DNA from: an uncultured Bacteroidales bacterium
Lineage (GTDB): Bacteria; Bacteroidota; Bacteroidia; Bacteroidales; Paludibacteraceae
Length of the DNA: 64,000 nucleotides
Assembly (NCBI GenBank): GCA_900542355.1
Contig: UQNE01000001.1
Coordinates: forward strand, 62,001-126,000
Direction of reading: 5' to 3'
Below, one piece after another: positions 16,048 to 24,081 of the stretch. A model generated the notes under the pieces. It was given only the letters and a program-made list of their open reading frames with translations, was not told the origin of the DNA and searched no databases. Both the position numbers and the translations under genes were made by a program. How positions within the stretch are numbered: position 1 is the stretch's first letter; each line of letters opens with the position of its first letter.

Positions 16048-16133
16048 AATTTTAAACTAAGGATAAATTTGTTTTTAATTGTTTCTAAATGTGAGAACTG
16101 ATTGTTCTTTCGACCTAATGATTCTGATTGCGC

Positions 16134-16250
16134 TTATCCTTGACGCATCTTCATCTTCGGGTCTTTTTTGTTAATTACATACAAGTGCCCTTTGCGACGC
16201 ACAATCTTGCAGTCTGCATTGCGCTTCTTGATTGATGCTCTAACTTTCAT
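16134..16250 (-). CDS. rpmJ: 50S ribosomal protein L36, C-minus form
   Basis: This 38-residue protein starts MKVRASIKKRNADCKIVRRK and ends DPKMKMRQG. The usual zinc ribbon of L36 needs three Cys and one His. Here only C14 and a nearby His remain, so this is the C-minus form that does not hold zinc. L36 helps fold 23S rRNA late in assembly. The gene sits between infA and rpsM, as in other bacteria. It was found by reading the 220-bp gap between those genes. Confidence 0.95.
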   Translation of the reverse strand: MKVRASIKKRNADCKIVRRKGHLYVINKKDPKMKMRQG

Positions 16251-16269
16251 TGTTGTAGAGTTTTGTTGA

Positions 16270-16488
16270 TTATTTATAACGGAACGATATACGCCCTTTG
16301 GTTAAATCGTAAGGACTCATCTCCACCTTAACACGATCACCGGCAAGGATCTTGATATAGTGCATACGCATCTTTCCGGATATATGTGCCGTGATGAGCG
16401 GACCATTCTCCAGTTGAACACGAAACATCGCATTCGAGAGTGCCTCAGTGATGACGCCGTCCACCTCAATAGAATCTTGCTTTGCCAT
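16270..16488 (-). CDS. infA: Translation initiation factor IF-1
   Basis: This 72-residue single OB-fold (S1-like) protein binds the 30S A site during initiation with IF-2 and IF-3. It starts MAKQDSIEVDGVITEALSNA, has the HISGKMRMHYIKILAGD core, and ends DLTKGRISFRYK. Length and sequence are standard. It lies 29 bp after map and 19 bp before rpmJ. Confidence 0.97.
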   Translation of the reverse strand: MAKQDSIEVDGVITEALSNAMFRVQLENGPLITAHISGKMRMHYIKILAGDRVKVEMSPYDLTKGRISFRYK

Positions 16489-16517
16489 ACTTATAAATCA
16501 GGATTGAATGAATAATA

Positions 16518-17303
16518 CTAAATAAAACGATCTCCCAAGACTTCCTTGATATAGTCGAATGTAGAGAGGATGTCGGCTTTGCCGTTGCGCACGCACACCG
16601 ACAGTTCGTAGTGTGCAGCAGGTTTGCGATCTGCTGTACGCGCCGTCCATCCGTCATCCTCTATGATGAGGTTGCGGCGTCCCAAGCAAATCATCGGCTC
16701 TATAGCCAAAGTCATACCCGACTTCAGGACAATACCATTACCCCGACGACCATAGTTGCATACCTCGGGGTCCTCGTGCATCTCACGACCGATTCCATGT
16801 CCGACAAACTCACGGACAACCGAATAACCGGCACGCTCACAATGCTCTTGGATAGCAGCCCCTATATCTCCCAAGCGACGCCCTGTAACGGCCTGCTCGA
16901 TACCGAGATAAAGCGACTCTTTGGTGGTACGCATCAACTGCAACACCTCGGGTGCAACTTCCCCAACCGGGAAAGTATATGCACTATCGGAGCAATAGCC
17001 GTTGAGAGAGATAACCGAATCGACAGAGATGATATCACCATCTTTCAGTATCTGCTTCTCAGAAGGAATGCCGTGTACCACTTGCTCATTGACCGATGTA
17101 CAAAGAGTAGCAGGATAGCCTTCGTAGCCAAGGCAAGCAGGAATACCGCCATTGTCTTTGATAAACTCGAACGCTATCTTGTCCAATTGAGCAGTAGAAA
17201 CACCCGGCTGAATAGCCTTCGCCACTTCGGCGTAGGTCTTACCCAGCAAGATGTTGCTCTCTCGCATGAGTTCTACTTCTTCGTCAGTCTTAAGGAAAAT
17301 CAT
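16518..17303 (-). CDS. map: Methionine aminopeptidase, type I
   Basis: This 261-residue enzyme removes the initiator Met from new proteins. The five metal ligands are present: D95 in the ISVDSV strand and D106 in CSDSAYTF, the His of FVGHGIGREMHEDP, the Glu of LAIEPM, and the Glu of HYELSV. His77 (VNEQVVHGIP) is the conserved substrate-site His. It lacks the N-terminal SH3-like extension of type Ib enzymes. It lies between secY and infA, the common arrangement, where it would be co-expressed with the translocation and initiation machinery. Confidence 0.96.
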   Translation of the reverse strand: MIFLKTDEEVELMRESNILLGKTYAEVAKAIQPGVSTAQLDKIAFEFIKDNGGIPACLGYEGYPATLCTSVNEQVVHGIPSEKQILKDGDIISVDSVISLNGYCSDSAYTFPVGEVAPEVLQLMRTTKESLYLGIEQAVTGRRLGDIGAAIQEHCERAGYSVVREFVGHGIGREMHEDPEVCNYGRRGNGIVLKSGMTLAIEPMICLGRRNLIIEDDGWTARTADRKPAAHYELSVCVRNGKADILSTFDYIKEVLGDRFI

Positions 17304-17341
17304 CTTAACAGATTACCAAATGAGTTCAATTCAAATTTGTA

Positions 17342-18682
17342 TTAGTAAGCCATTGCACCGGAGCGACCCTTAATACGCATACCCGACTCAAAGAAGCCGT
17401 CGTAGTGGCGCATAAGCAAGTGACTCTCTATCTGTTGGAGGGTATCCAAGATAACACCCACCATAATCAGCAACGAGGTACCGCCGAAGAACTGCGCAAA
17501 ACCCATGCTGACACCACAAAGGCGAGCAAAAGCAGGCAGGATAGCGATAATCGCAAGCAAGATAGAACCGGGCAAAGTGATACGAGACATAATCGTATCA
17601 ATATACTCAGCCGTCTTCTTACCGGGTTTCACACCGGGGATAAAACCATTGTTCACTTTGAGGTTTTCAGCCATCTGAACAGGGTTGATGATAATAGCGG
17701 TGTAGAAATAGGTAAAGGCAATGATGAGAACAGCAAAGACAAGGTTATACCAAAAACCATTGTTATCCATAAATGCTCTCACAAAAGTACTGCTGCCATC
17801 GGCACGGAAGCCAACGATAGCGATAGGAATAAACATGATTGCCTGAGCAAAGATGATAGGCATCACATTAGCAGCATTGACCTTCAACGGGATATACTGA
17901 CGAACGCCACCATATTGTTTATTACCTTGGATGCGTTTTGCATATTGTACAGGGATCTTGCGAGTACCTTGTACCAGCATAATAGCGAAAGCAAATACGA
18001 AGAGCAGAATCACAATCTCGGCGATGAAAACGATTAATCCGCCACCTGCATCGTTCAAACGGCTCGAGAACTCCTGAATCAATGCACTCGGGAAACGCGC
18101 AATGATACCAATCAAGATGATGAAAGAAATACCGTTTCCTACACCACGATCGGTAATACGCTCACCCAACCACATTACGAACATCGAACCTGCGCAGAGG
18201 AGGATTGTAGATGAAATCGTGAACCAATTGAAACCAATAGCCAACGGTTGACCTGCCTGTTGCATCTGTACCGAAAGGTTTACCAAGTAACTCGGACCTT
18301 GGAACAGAAGGATAGCCACGGTAAGATAACGCGTAATCTGGTTCATTTTTTGGCGTCCGGACTCACCTTCTTTCTGCATCTTTTGGAAGTAAGGCACTGC
18401 AATAGTGAGCAGTTGGATTACGATAGATGCGGAGATATAAGGCATAATACCGAGCGCAAAGACAGATGCATTGGAGAATGCACCACCGGAGAACATATCC
18501 AGAAGCGCCATCAAGCCGCCTGCCGTCTGCGAATGCAGAGCAGAAAGAGCCGTCGGGTCGATACCCGGGAGAACAACGAACGAACCGAATCGATAGATGA
18601 GCACAAAAAGCAATGTGGTCAGCAATCGATTGCGGAGATCCTCGATCTTCCAGATATTCTTACATGTTTCGATAAATTTCAT
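17342..18682 (-). CDS. secY: Protein translocase subunit SecY
   Basis: This 446-residue protein has ten transmembrane helices and forms the channel of the Sec translocon. Diagnostic segments are the GSFVVLPGIDP first periplasmic turn, ALGIMPYISASIVIQLL in TM2 region (plug and gate), and the cytoplasmic loops with RKIPVQYAKRIQG, which contact the ribosome and SecA. The C-terminus ends in RIKGRSGAMAY. It lies 66 bp after rplO, the usual place at the end of the spc operon. Confidence 0.97.
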   Translation of the reverse strand: MKFIETCKNIWKIEDLRNRLLTTLLFVLIYRFGSFVVLPGIDPTALSALHSQTAGGLMALLDMFSGGAFSNASVFALGIMPYISASIVIQLLTIAVPYFQKMQKEGESGRQKMNQITRYLTVAILLFQGPSYLVNLSVQMQQAGQPLAIGFNWFTISSTILLCAGSMFVMWLGERITDRGVGNGISFIILIGIIARFPSALIQEFSSRLNDAGGGLIVFIAEIVILLFVFAFAIMLVQGTRKIPVQYAKRIQGNKQYGGVRQYIPLKVNAANVMPIIFAQAIMFIPIAIVGFRADGSSTFVRAFMDNNGFWYNLVFAVLIIAFTYFYTAIIINPVQMAENLKVNNGFIPGVKPGKKTAEYIDTIMSRITLPGSILLAIIAILPAFARLCGVSMGFAQFFGGTSLLIMVGVILDTLQQIESHLLMRHYDGFFESGMRIKGRSGAMAY

Positions 18683-18748
18683 ACTTTGCGTTATTTTGCA
18701 GAAGTAGTCCCGAACAGACGGATTGTCTGCTCGGGAACCTTCTCAGTT

Positions 18749-19195
18749 TTAGATCTTAACGACAGCACCACCTGCTGCTGTGATAGCCTCTTCAGCCGAT
18801 TTGCTGAATGCATTGGCCTCAACAGTCAATTTAGCAGTAAGAGTACCATTGCCAAGAATTTTAACAAGGGTTGTCTTGTTGACGAAGCCTGCCTGTTGAA
18901 GTTCAGCACGACCAATCTTTTCTAGATTCTTGGTCTCTGCCAACGCTTGGAGAGTAGAAAGGTTGATAGCCTTGTACTCTACGCGGTTGATGTTTTTGAA
19001 ACCGAACTTAGGCAAACGACGCTGCATAGGCATCTGACCACCTTCGAAACCAATCTTCTTAGAATAGCCCGAGCGTGATTTTGCACCCTTATGACCACGG
19101 GTAGAGGTTCCACCGAGTCCCGAACCGGCACCACGACCGATACGCTTTGCGGTTTTTACCGAACCAGCAGCCGGAGTTAAATTATTTAATTCCAT
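18749..19195 (-). CDS. rplO: 50S ribosomal protein L15
   Basis: This 148-residue protein starts MELNNLTPAAGSVKTAKRIG and has the Gly/Arg-rich RGAGSGLGGTSTRGHKGAKS segment that threads into 23S rRNA, then a globular C-terminal domain. L15 joins late in 50S assembly. It lies between rpmD and secY. Confidence 0.97.
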   Translation of the reverse strand: MELNNLTPAAGSVKTAKRIGRGAGSGLGGTSTRGHKGAKSRSGYSKKIGFEGGQMPMQRRLPKFGFKNINRVEYKAINLSTLQALAETKNLEKIGRAELQQAGFVNKTTLVKILGNGTLTAKLTVEANAFSKSAEEAITAAGGAVVKI

Positions 19196-19209
19196 AATGC
19201 TTTTTCGTA

Positions 19210-19386
19210 TTAATCAATTACTTTAACCAAATGTTTTACCTTCTCTACCATTCCGAGAATAGCAGGAGTAGCCTCGTGCTCCACGATGGCATGTATCTTA
19301 CGAAGACCGAGTGCTTCCATAGTAGCTTTCTGCACTCTCGGGCAGCGGATGATGCTGCGTACTTGTTGAATCTTTATTGTAGCCAT
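19210..19386 (-). CDS. rpmD: 50S ribosomal protein L30
   Basis: This 58-residue protein starts MATIKIQQVRSIIRCPRVQK and contains the L30 ferredoxin-like signature (ALGLRKIHAIVEHE...GMVEKVKHLVKV). It fills the space between rpsE and rplO. The gene order and length match the short bacterial L30. Confidence 0.96.
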   Translation of the reverse strand: MATIKIQQVRSIIRCPRVQKATMEALGLRKIHAIVEHEATPAILGMVEKVKHLVKVID

Positions 19387-19397
19387 AGTGATAATAA

Positions 19398-19904
19398 TTA
19401 TCCGTTAAACACTTTAGAGAGGCTCACACCGCGGTTTTGAGCAACTGTGCGTGCGTCACGCAGTTCTGCGAGCGCAGCGATAGTAGCCTTAACAAGGTTG
19501 TGAGGGTTGGAAGAACCTTTTGCTTTTGCCAGCACATCGGTAACACCGACCGACTCGAGCACGGCACGCATAGCACCACCGGCTTTTACTCCAGTACCAT
19601 GGGTAGCAGGTTGGATATATACGCGAGCACCGCCAAACTTAGCATTTTGCTCGTGAGGAATTGTTCCGTTGAGAACAGGCACTTGAATAAGGTTTTTCTT
19701 GGCAGCCTCGGTACCTTTTGCCACAGCAGCGGCAACTTCTCCGGCTTTACCCAAACCATATCCTACGATACCATTTCCATCTCCTACAACAACGATGGCT
19801 GCGAATGTAAAGGTACGACCACCTTTCGTAACTTTGGTTACACGGTTAACTGCGACGAGGCGCTCCTTGAGTTCCAAGTCTTGTGTTGTTTTAACTCGAT
19901 TCAT
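19398..19904 (-). CDS. rpsE: 30S ribosomal protein S5
   Basis: This 168-residue protein has the N-terminal double-stranded RNA-binding-like domain (LKERLVAVNRVTKVTKGGRT) and a C-terminal ribosomal S5 D2-like domain with GVKAGGAMRAVLESVGVTDV. S5 takes part in mRNA unwinding and decoding accuracy. It lies 15 bp after rplR. Confidence 0.97.
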   Translation of the reverse strand: MNRVKTTQDLELKERLVAVNRVTKVTKGGRTFTFAAIVVVGDGNGIVGYGLGKAGEVAAAVAKGTEAAKKNLIQVPVLNGTIPHEQNAKFGGARVYIQPATHGTGVKAGGAMRAVLESVGVTDVLAKAKGSSNPHNLVKATIAALAELRDARTVAQNRGVSLSKVFNG

Positions 19905-19919
19905 TGTTAGTCAGCGTGT

Positions 19920-20264
19920 TTAGAATTTCAGACCTGCCTCACGAGCAGCATCTGCCAATGATTGAACTCGACCATGGTAGAGATAGCCGTTGCGGTCAAA
20001 CACAACCTCCTGAATGCCGGCTTTCTGAGCAGCCTCTGCAATCATTTTGCCCACCTGGGCAGCCTTCTCTGTTTTGGTCATTTTATCTTTGATTCCGAGT
20101 GATGAAGCATTAGCGAGAGTAACACCCTTGCAATCGTCGATTACTTGAGCGTAAATTTGGCTGTTGCTACGAAATACGGTCAGACGAGGACGCTCAGCAG
20201 TACCCGAAATTTTTGTACGGATAGATGCCTTAATTTTGAGTCTTCTTGCAATTTTCTGAATCAT
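19920..20264 (-). CDS. rplR: 50S ribosomal protein L18
   Basis: This 114-residue 5S rRNA-binding protein has the basic N-terminus (KIARRLKIKASIRTKISGTA), the RPRLTVFRSNSQIYAQVIDD strand region, and the FDRNGYLYHGRVQSLADAAR C-terminus. It works with L5 to mount the 5S rRNA. It lies 15 bp downstream of rplF. Confidence 0.97.
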   Translation of the reverse strand: MIQKIARRLKIKASIRTKISGTAERPRLTVFRSNSQIYAQVIDDCKGVTLANASSLGIKDKMTKTEKAAQVGKMIAEAAQKAGIQEVVFDRNGYLYHGRVQSLADAAREAGLKF

Positions 20265-20279
20265 AATACTTCCTTTCTA

Positions 20280-20837
20280 TTATTTACCAGCCGACTTACC
20301 AGCCTTACGACGAACAACTTCACCTTGGAACTTAACACCTTTACCTTTGTAGGGCTCAGGACGACGGAACGAACGAATCTTAGCGCATACTTGGCCAAGC
20401 AACTGTTTGTCTGCCGACTCCAAGATTACGAGCGGGTTTTGGTTACGCTCCGACTTGGTCTCCACCTTGATCTCTTTAGGCAAGCCCAAGTAGATGGGGT
20501 GAGTATAACCGAGTGCAAAGTTGAGCACTTGCGGTTGAAGCATCTCAACACGGAAGCCGACACCTACCAACTCAAGAACTTTCTTGTAGCCATCGTGTAC
20601 ACCGACAACCATATTATGAATCAACGCACGATACAAACCGTGTTTTGCACGACTTTCTTTTTCGTCATTCGGACGAGATACATGGCAAACGCCGTCCTCA
20701 ACGGTAACAGTAATCAGAGGATCAACTGCTTGAGTAAGTTCGCCTTTCGGTCCCTTTACGGTAACCACATTTTCAGGGCTAACAGTTACGGTTACGCCTG
20801 CAGGAATAGCAATAGGTAATTTACCAATTCTTGACAT
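20280..20837 (-). CDS. rplF: 50S ribosomal protein L6
   Basis: This 185-residue protein is a tandem duplication of an L6 fold. It starts MSRIGKLPIAIPAGVTVTVS and has the C-terminal signature PEPYKGKGVKFQGEVVRRKA. It binds helix 97 of 23S rRNA near the factor-binding site. It lies 18 bp after rpsH. Confidence 0.97.
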   Translation of the reverse strand: MSRIGKLPIAIPAGVTVTVSPENVVTVKGPKGELTQAVDPLITVTVEDGVCHVSRPNDEKESRAKHGLYRALIHNMVVGVHDGYKKVLELVGVGFRVEMLQPQVLNFALGYTHPIYLGLPKEIKVETKSERNQNPLVILESADKQLLGQVCAKIRSFRRPEPYKGKGVKFQGEVVRRKAGKSAGK

Positions 20838-20855
20838 AGTCTTCTCCTCCTTACA

Positions 20856-21251
20856 TTAATAAACATAACAAATAACCTCACCACCCAACTGTTGGCCAAG
20901 AGCCTCCTTGTTGGTCATCACACCTTTCGATGTAGAAAGGATTGCGATACCCAATCCGTTCAATACGCGAGGCATCTCACGATAGCCCACATACTTACGA
21001 AGACCGGGGGTAGATACGCGTTGTAAACTCTTGATGGCGTTAACCTTGTTAACGGGATCATACTTCAGAGCAATCTTGATTGTGCCCTGAGGTCCATCTT
21101 GCACGAACTTGTAAGAGAGGATGTATCCTTTCTCAAACAAGATACGAGTGATCTCTTTCTTCAGATTCGAAGCAGGCACCTCTACTACGCGATGACCGGC
21201 TTTGATTGCATTTCTGAGACGAGTCAGATAATCTGCGATAGGATCTGTCAT
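20856..21251 (-). CDS. rpsH: 30S ribosomal protein S8
   Basis: This 131-residue primary 16S-binding protein starts MTDPIADYLTRLRNAIKAGH and has the C-terminal RNA-binding signature (GLGIAILSTSKGVMTNKEAL). In enterobacteria S8 represses the spc operon by binding its mRNA. Here the gene is preceded by a 377-bp spacer that could hold its own regulatory signals, unlike the few-bp gaps elsewhere in the operon. Confidence 0.97.
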   Translation of the reverse strand: MTDPIADYLTRLRNAIKAGHRVVEVPASNLKKEITRILFEKGYILSYKFVQDGPQGTIKIALKYDPVNKVNAIKSLQRVSTPGLRKYVGYREMPRVLNGLGIAILSTSKGVMTNKEALGQQLGGEVICYVY

Positions 21252-21444
21252 AAATGTTTTGTTGTTAAATTAATCCCGACTGTCGGGACAATATTTAATA
21301 ATAAGTTTTTTTGTAGTCGCTGACACCTTCGTTTAGAGATGGCGCAACCTATTTAGACCTACAAATACCATGCCACAATATACCTCAAGATAAACTAATG
21401 CTAATAAATCATTTCTGCTCAATATGCACACTCAGTGCGGTTCT

Positions 21445-21461
21445 TGAGCCGACCTAAAGCC
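21445..21461 (-). repeat. Dispersed repeat element, copy C, lacking the 11-mers
   Basis: The minus strand reads GGCTTTAGGTC directly joined to GGCTCA and then AGAAC. The 56-kb copy has the same GGCTTTAGGTC and GGCTCAAAAAC words with 33 bp (three 11-mers) between them. The difference is therefore exactly 3 x 11 bp. Confidence 0.6.
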
Positions 21462-21585
21462 GTTCTAACACCGGCAATACGGTCTGAAATAATTAACATA
21501 ATTTATCCATCGATACTATTGTGTCAGATATTCGCGGATACAAATGGCAGCCAACTGACAAAAATGTCACTGACTATATGGCAGT

Positions 21586-21611
21586 CCCGAAGGAGCAAAC
21601 ACTCCTTCGGG
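21586..21611 (-). terminator. Hairpin downstream of rpsN
   Basis: CCCGAAGGAG (21586-21595) and CTCCTTCGGG (21602-21611) form a perfect 10-bp GC-rich stem with a 6-nt loop. It has no T run on the minus strand, so it could pause or process the transcript rather than end it, since rpsH and the later genes must be read. Confidence 0.55.
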
Positions 21612-21628
21612 GCGGATAGTTCATAACA

Positions 21629-21898
21629 TTACCAACTTGCCTTCTTCACTCCCGGGATGAGGCCTTTGGAAGCCATCTCGCGGAACTGAATACGCGACAA
21701 ACCGAATGCACGCATATAACCTTTTGGACGGCCGGTGATCTTGCAGCGGTTGTGCAGACGAACCGGGCTGGCGTTCTTAGGCAGAGATTGGAGACCGATA
21801 TAGTCGCCATCCTTGAGGAGTTGAGCGCGTTTAGCAGCGTATTTTGCTACCAAGGCAGCGCGCTTTACCTCGCGGGCTTTCATTGATTCTTTTGCCAT
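21629..21898 (-). CDS. rpsN: 30S ribosomal protein S14, zinc-free form
   Basis: This 89-residue protein starts MAKESMKAREVKRAALVAKY and has the VRLHNRCKITGRPKGYMRAF signature. The long length and a single Cys in that region mark the C-minus form, which needs no zinc. S14 sits in the 30S head. It lies 5 bp after rplE and is the last gene before the 377-bp spacer. Confidence 0.97.
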   Translation of the reverse strand: MAKESMKAREVKRAALVAKYAAKRAQLLKDGDYIGLQSLPKNASPVRLHNRCKITGRPKGYMRAFGLSRIQFREMASKGLIPGVKKASW

Positions 21899-21903
21899 AG
21901 CGA

Positions 21904-22446
21904 TTACTTTTTGAAGGGTAAACCAAACTCACGGAGAAGAGCGAAGCCCTCTTCATCGGTCTGTGCCGTGGTAACGAAAGTGATATTCATACCGAGCAGT
22001 TTGGTGATGTTATCGATGTTGATTTCGGGGAAGATAATCTGCTCCTGGATACCCAAGGTATAGTTACCACGCCCGTCCATTTTGTTCTCGATACCTTTGA
22101 AGTCGCGGATACGAGGCAGAGCCACGCGAACGAGGCGCTCCAAGAACTCGTACATACGCTCACCACGAAGGGTAACACGAACGCCGATAGGCATTTTTTT
22201 GCGGACTTTGAAGTTGGCGATATCTTTCTTAGAGAGAGTGGCAACAGCCTTCTGACCTGCGATAGCGGTCATCTCTGCTTGAGCAACATCGACAATCTTC
22301 TTATCTGCAACAGCCTCGCCCAAACCTTGGTTGAGAACAATCTTGGTGAGTTTAGGACACTGCATTACTGTAGTGTAGTTGAACTCTTTCATCAAGATAG
22401 GAACGATACGCTCCTGATAATCTTGCTTTAGACTTGCTGTATTCAT
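21904..22446 (-). CDS. rplE: 50S ribosomal protein L5
   Basis: This 180-residue protein binds 5S rRNA and bridges to S13. The segments KIVLNQGLGEAVADKK, RKKMPIGVRVTLRGERMYEF and YTLGIQEQIIFPEI are diagnostic. It lies 2 bp after rplX in the rplN-rplX-rplE-rpsN order. Confidence 0.97.
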   Translation of the reverse strand: MNTASLKQDYQERIVPILMKEFNYTTVMQCPKLTKIVLNQGLGEAVADKKIVDVAQAEMTAIAGQKAVATLSKKDIANFKVRKKMPIGVRVTLRGERMYEFLERLVRVALPRIRDFKGIENKMDGRGNYTLGIQEQIIFPEINIDNITKLLGMNITFVTTAQTDEEGFALLREFGLPFKK

Positions 22447-22448
22447 TC

Positions 22449-22757
22449 TTAGATCTCCTTTCCGGTTTTTTTAGATACACGGACTAACTTTCCGTCTTTC
22501 TCTACACGACCAACGCGAACCGGCTTGCCGTTTTCAACGGGGTTGAGATTAGAGATATGGATAGAAGCCTCTTGTTTTACGATTCCACCTTGTGGGTTCT
22601 TTGCATTAGGTTTGGTACTCTTTGATACCATATTAACACCTTCTACGATAGCACGCTGCTTATCTACGAGCACCTCCAGCACGCGACCGGTTTTGCCCTT
22701 CGATGCACCCGCGTTAACATAAACGGTATCACCTTTCTTAATATGTAATTTTGCCAT
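22449..22757 (-). CDS. rplX: 50S ribosomal protein L24
   Basis: This 102-residue protein has an N-terminal KOW domain (HIKKGDTVYVNAGASKGKTG) and the GVNMVSKSTKP segment. L24 starts 50S assembly and later lies at the peptide exit. It lies 20 bp after rplN. Confidence 0.97.
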   Translation of the reverse strand: MAKLHIKKGDTVYVNAGASKGKTGRVLEVLVDKQRAIVEGVNMVSKSTKPNAKNPQGGIVKQEASIHISNLNPVENGKPVRVGRVEKDGKLVRVSKKTGKEI

Positions 22758-22777
22758 TACTGTAATAATTTAGATGA

Positions 22778-23143
22778 TTAAAGCACTTCAGGTGCCAGAG
22801 AAATAATCTTCATGTTGGTCTGACGGAGTTCGCGAGCCACAGGGCCAAAGATACGCGAGCCACGGAGTTCACCTGCGTTGGAGATGAGAACGCATGCGTT
22901 GTCATCGAAACGGATGTAACTACCGTCAGCGCGGCGTACTTCTTTCTTCACGCGGACAACAATAGCGCGGCTGACAGCGCCGTCTTTGATGTCGGACGAA
23001 GGGATAACGCCCTTAACAGCCACTACGATGGTGTCTCCGAGGGTAGCGTAACGCTTTTTGGTGCCGCCCAGTACGCGGATGCACAATGCCTCTTTAGCAC
23101 CAGAGTTGTCCGCAACTGTAAGTCTTGATTCTTGTTGTATCAT
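22778..23143 (-). CDS. rplN: 50S ribosomal protein L14
   Basis: This 121-residue protein starts MIQQESRLTVADNSGAKEAL and ends MKIISLAPEVL. The ADNSGAKEALCIRVLGGTK motif is the L14 signature. L14 forms an intersubunit bridge and is the site targeted by silencing factor RsfS. It begins 2 bp after rpsQ. Confidence 0.97.
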   Translation of the reverse strand: MIQQESRLTVADNSGAKEALCIRVLGGTKKRYATLGDTIVVAVKGVIPSSDIKDGAVSRAIVVRVKKEVRRADGSYIRFDDNACVLISNAGELRGSRIFGPVARELRQTNMKIISLAPEVL

Positions 23144-23145
23144 AA

Positions 23146-23403
23146 TTACTTAGCCCTTTCAATAATTTGAGTTAGACGCCAACGAATAGTTTTGCTCAGC
23201 GGACGAGTTTCCATGATACGAACGGTATCGCCGATACCACACTCGTTTTTCTCGTCATGAACATGGAACTTGCGAGTTTTATTGACAAACTTGCCATAGA
23301 TGGGGTGTTTCTCTTTCCACTTAACGGCTACGACAATAGTCTTATCCATCTTGTTGGAAACGACAACGCCCACACGCTCTTTTCTTAAATTTCTTGTTTC
23401 CAT
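23146..23403 (-). CDS. rpsQ: 30S ribosomal protein S17
   Basis: This 85-residue OB-fold protein has RKERVGVVVSNKMDKTIVVA and the GDTVRIMETRPLSKTIRWRL C-terminal signature. It is a primary binding protein of the 16S rRNA 5' domain. It lies 14 bp after rpmC. Confidence 0.97.
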   Translation of the reverse strand: METRNLRKERVGVVVSNKMDKTIVVAVKWKEKHPIYGKFVNKTRKFHVHDEKNECGIGDTVRIMETRPLSKTIRWRLTQIIERAK

Positions 23404-23417
23404 TTCACTTTCGTTTT

Positions 23418-23612
23418 TTACTTGGTTAATTCTCTTGCACGAAGTTCGGTTGCGAGGCGTGCGATTGTCTTACGAGCCACCTTAATCTGCAACGGATTGT
23501 CGAGCGGAGAAATGCTGTGATTAAGTTTGAGACGCACCAAAGCCTCTTTTTCAGCAGCGAGGCGCTCTTGAATCTCAGCGGTAGTTAATTCTTTGATTTC
23601 AGCTGTTTTCAT
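23418..23612 (-). CDS. rpmC: 50S ribosomal protein L29
   Basis: This 64-residue helical-hairpin protein starts MKTAEIKELTTAEIQERLAA and has the NPLQIKVARKTIARLATELR signature. It lies by the exit tunnel beside L23, where trigger factor and SRP dock. It lies 8 bp after rplP. Confidence 0.96.
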   Translation of the reverse strand: MKTAEIKELTTAEIQERLAAEKEALVRLKLNHSISPLDNPLQIKVARKTIARLATELRARELTK

Positions 23613-23620
23613 AATCCTGA

Positions 23621-24052
23621 TTATACATTTTGGGTTGGGTCGTAATCGCGTCTTACGACAAACTTAGTAGTGATAGGAAGTTTCTGTGCAGCCAAACGAA
23701 GTGCCTCTTTAGCTACTTCGTAAGGAACGCCGTCCACCTCGAAGATAATACGCCCGGGTTCCAATGGAACTACGAATCCTTCGGGAGCACCTTTACCTTT
23801 ACCCATACGAACATCGAGAGGTTTCTTAGTAATAGGTTTATCCGGGAAAACACGAATCCAAACTTGACCTTGACGCTGCATATAACGCGTAACAGCGACA
23901 CGGGCTGCTTCGATTTGACGACCTGTCAACCAGATTGTACCAAGCGATTTGATACCGAATGAGCCAAAAGCGAGCTCATTGCCGCGTTGTGCAATGCCTT
24001 TGATACGGCCTTTTTGCGAGCGGCGGAATTTCGTTTTCTTAGGTTGTAACAT
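23621..24052 (-). CDS. rplP: 50S ribosomal protein L16
   Basis: This 143-residue protein starts MLQPKKTKFRRSQKGRIKGI and has the RVFPDKPITKKPLDVRMGKG loop that contacts the A-site tRNA. It is needed for correct peptidyl transferase and A-site function. It lies 29 bp after rpsC. Confidence 0.97.
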   Translation of the reverse strand: MLQPKKTKFRRSQKGRIKGIAQRGNELAFGSFGIKSLGTIWLTGRQIEAARVAVTRYMQRQGQVWIRVFPDKPITKKPLDVRMGKGKGAPEGFVVPLEPGRIIFEVDGVPYEVAKEALRLAAQKLPITTKFVVRRDYDPTQNV

Positions 24053-24081
24053 AACTGTTGTAATCTACAAATCGGTTAAAC

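Larger units (their letters stand above)
21252..21628 (-). other. Unusual 377-bp spacer inside the spc operon (rpsN-rpsH)
   Basis: No gene or clear TAnnTTTG promoter is found. It contains a strong hairpin just after rpsN (21586-21611), a palindrome TCCCGACTGTCGGGA near 21275, a CTGACAC (21320-21326) that can pair with GTGTCAG (21521-21527) across 200 nt, and a repeat-less copy of the TTAGGTC/GGCTCA element (21445-21461). It is more AT-rich than the flanking genes. Neighbouring gaps in the operon are mostly below 100 bp. Confidence 0.6.

Noticed and set aside
21252..21628. Missing ribosomal gene or tRNA in the spc spacer
   Set aside because: All expected spc genes are accounted for, no frame of useful length has a family match, and no cloverleaf is seen.
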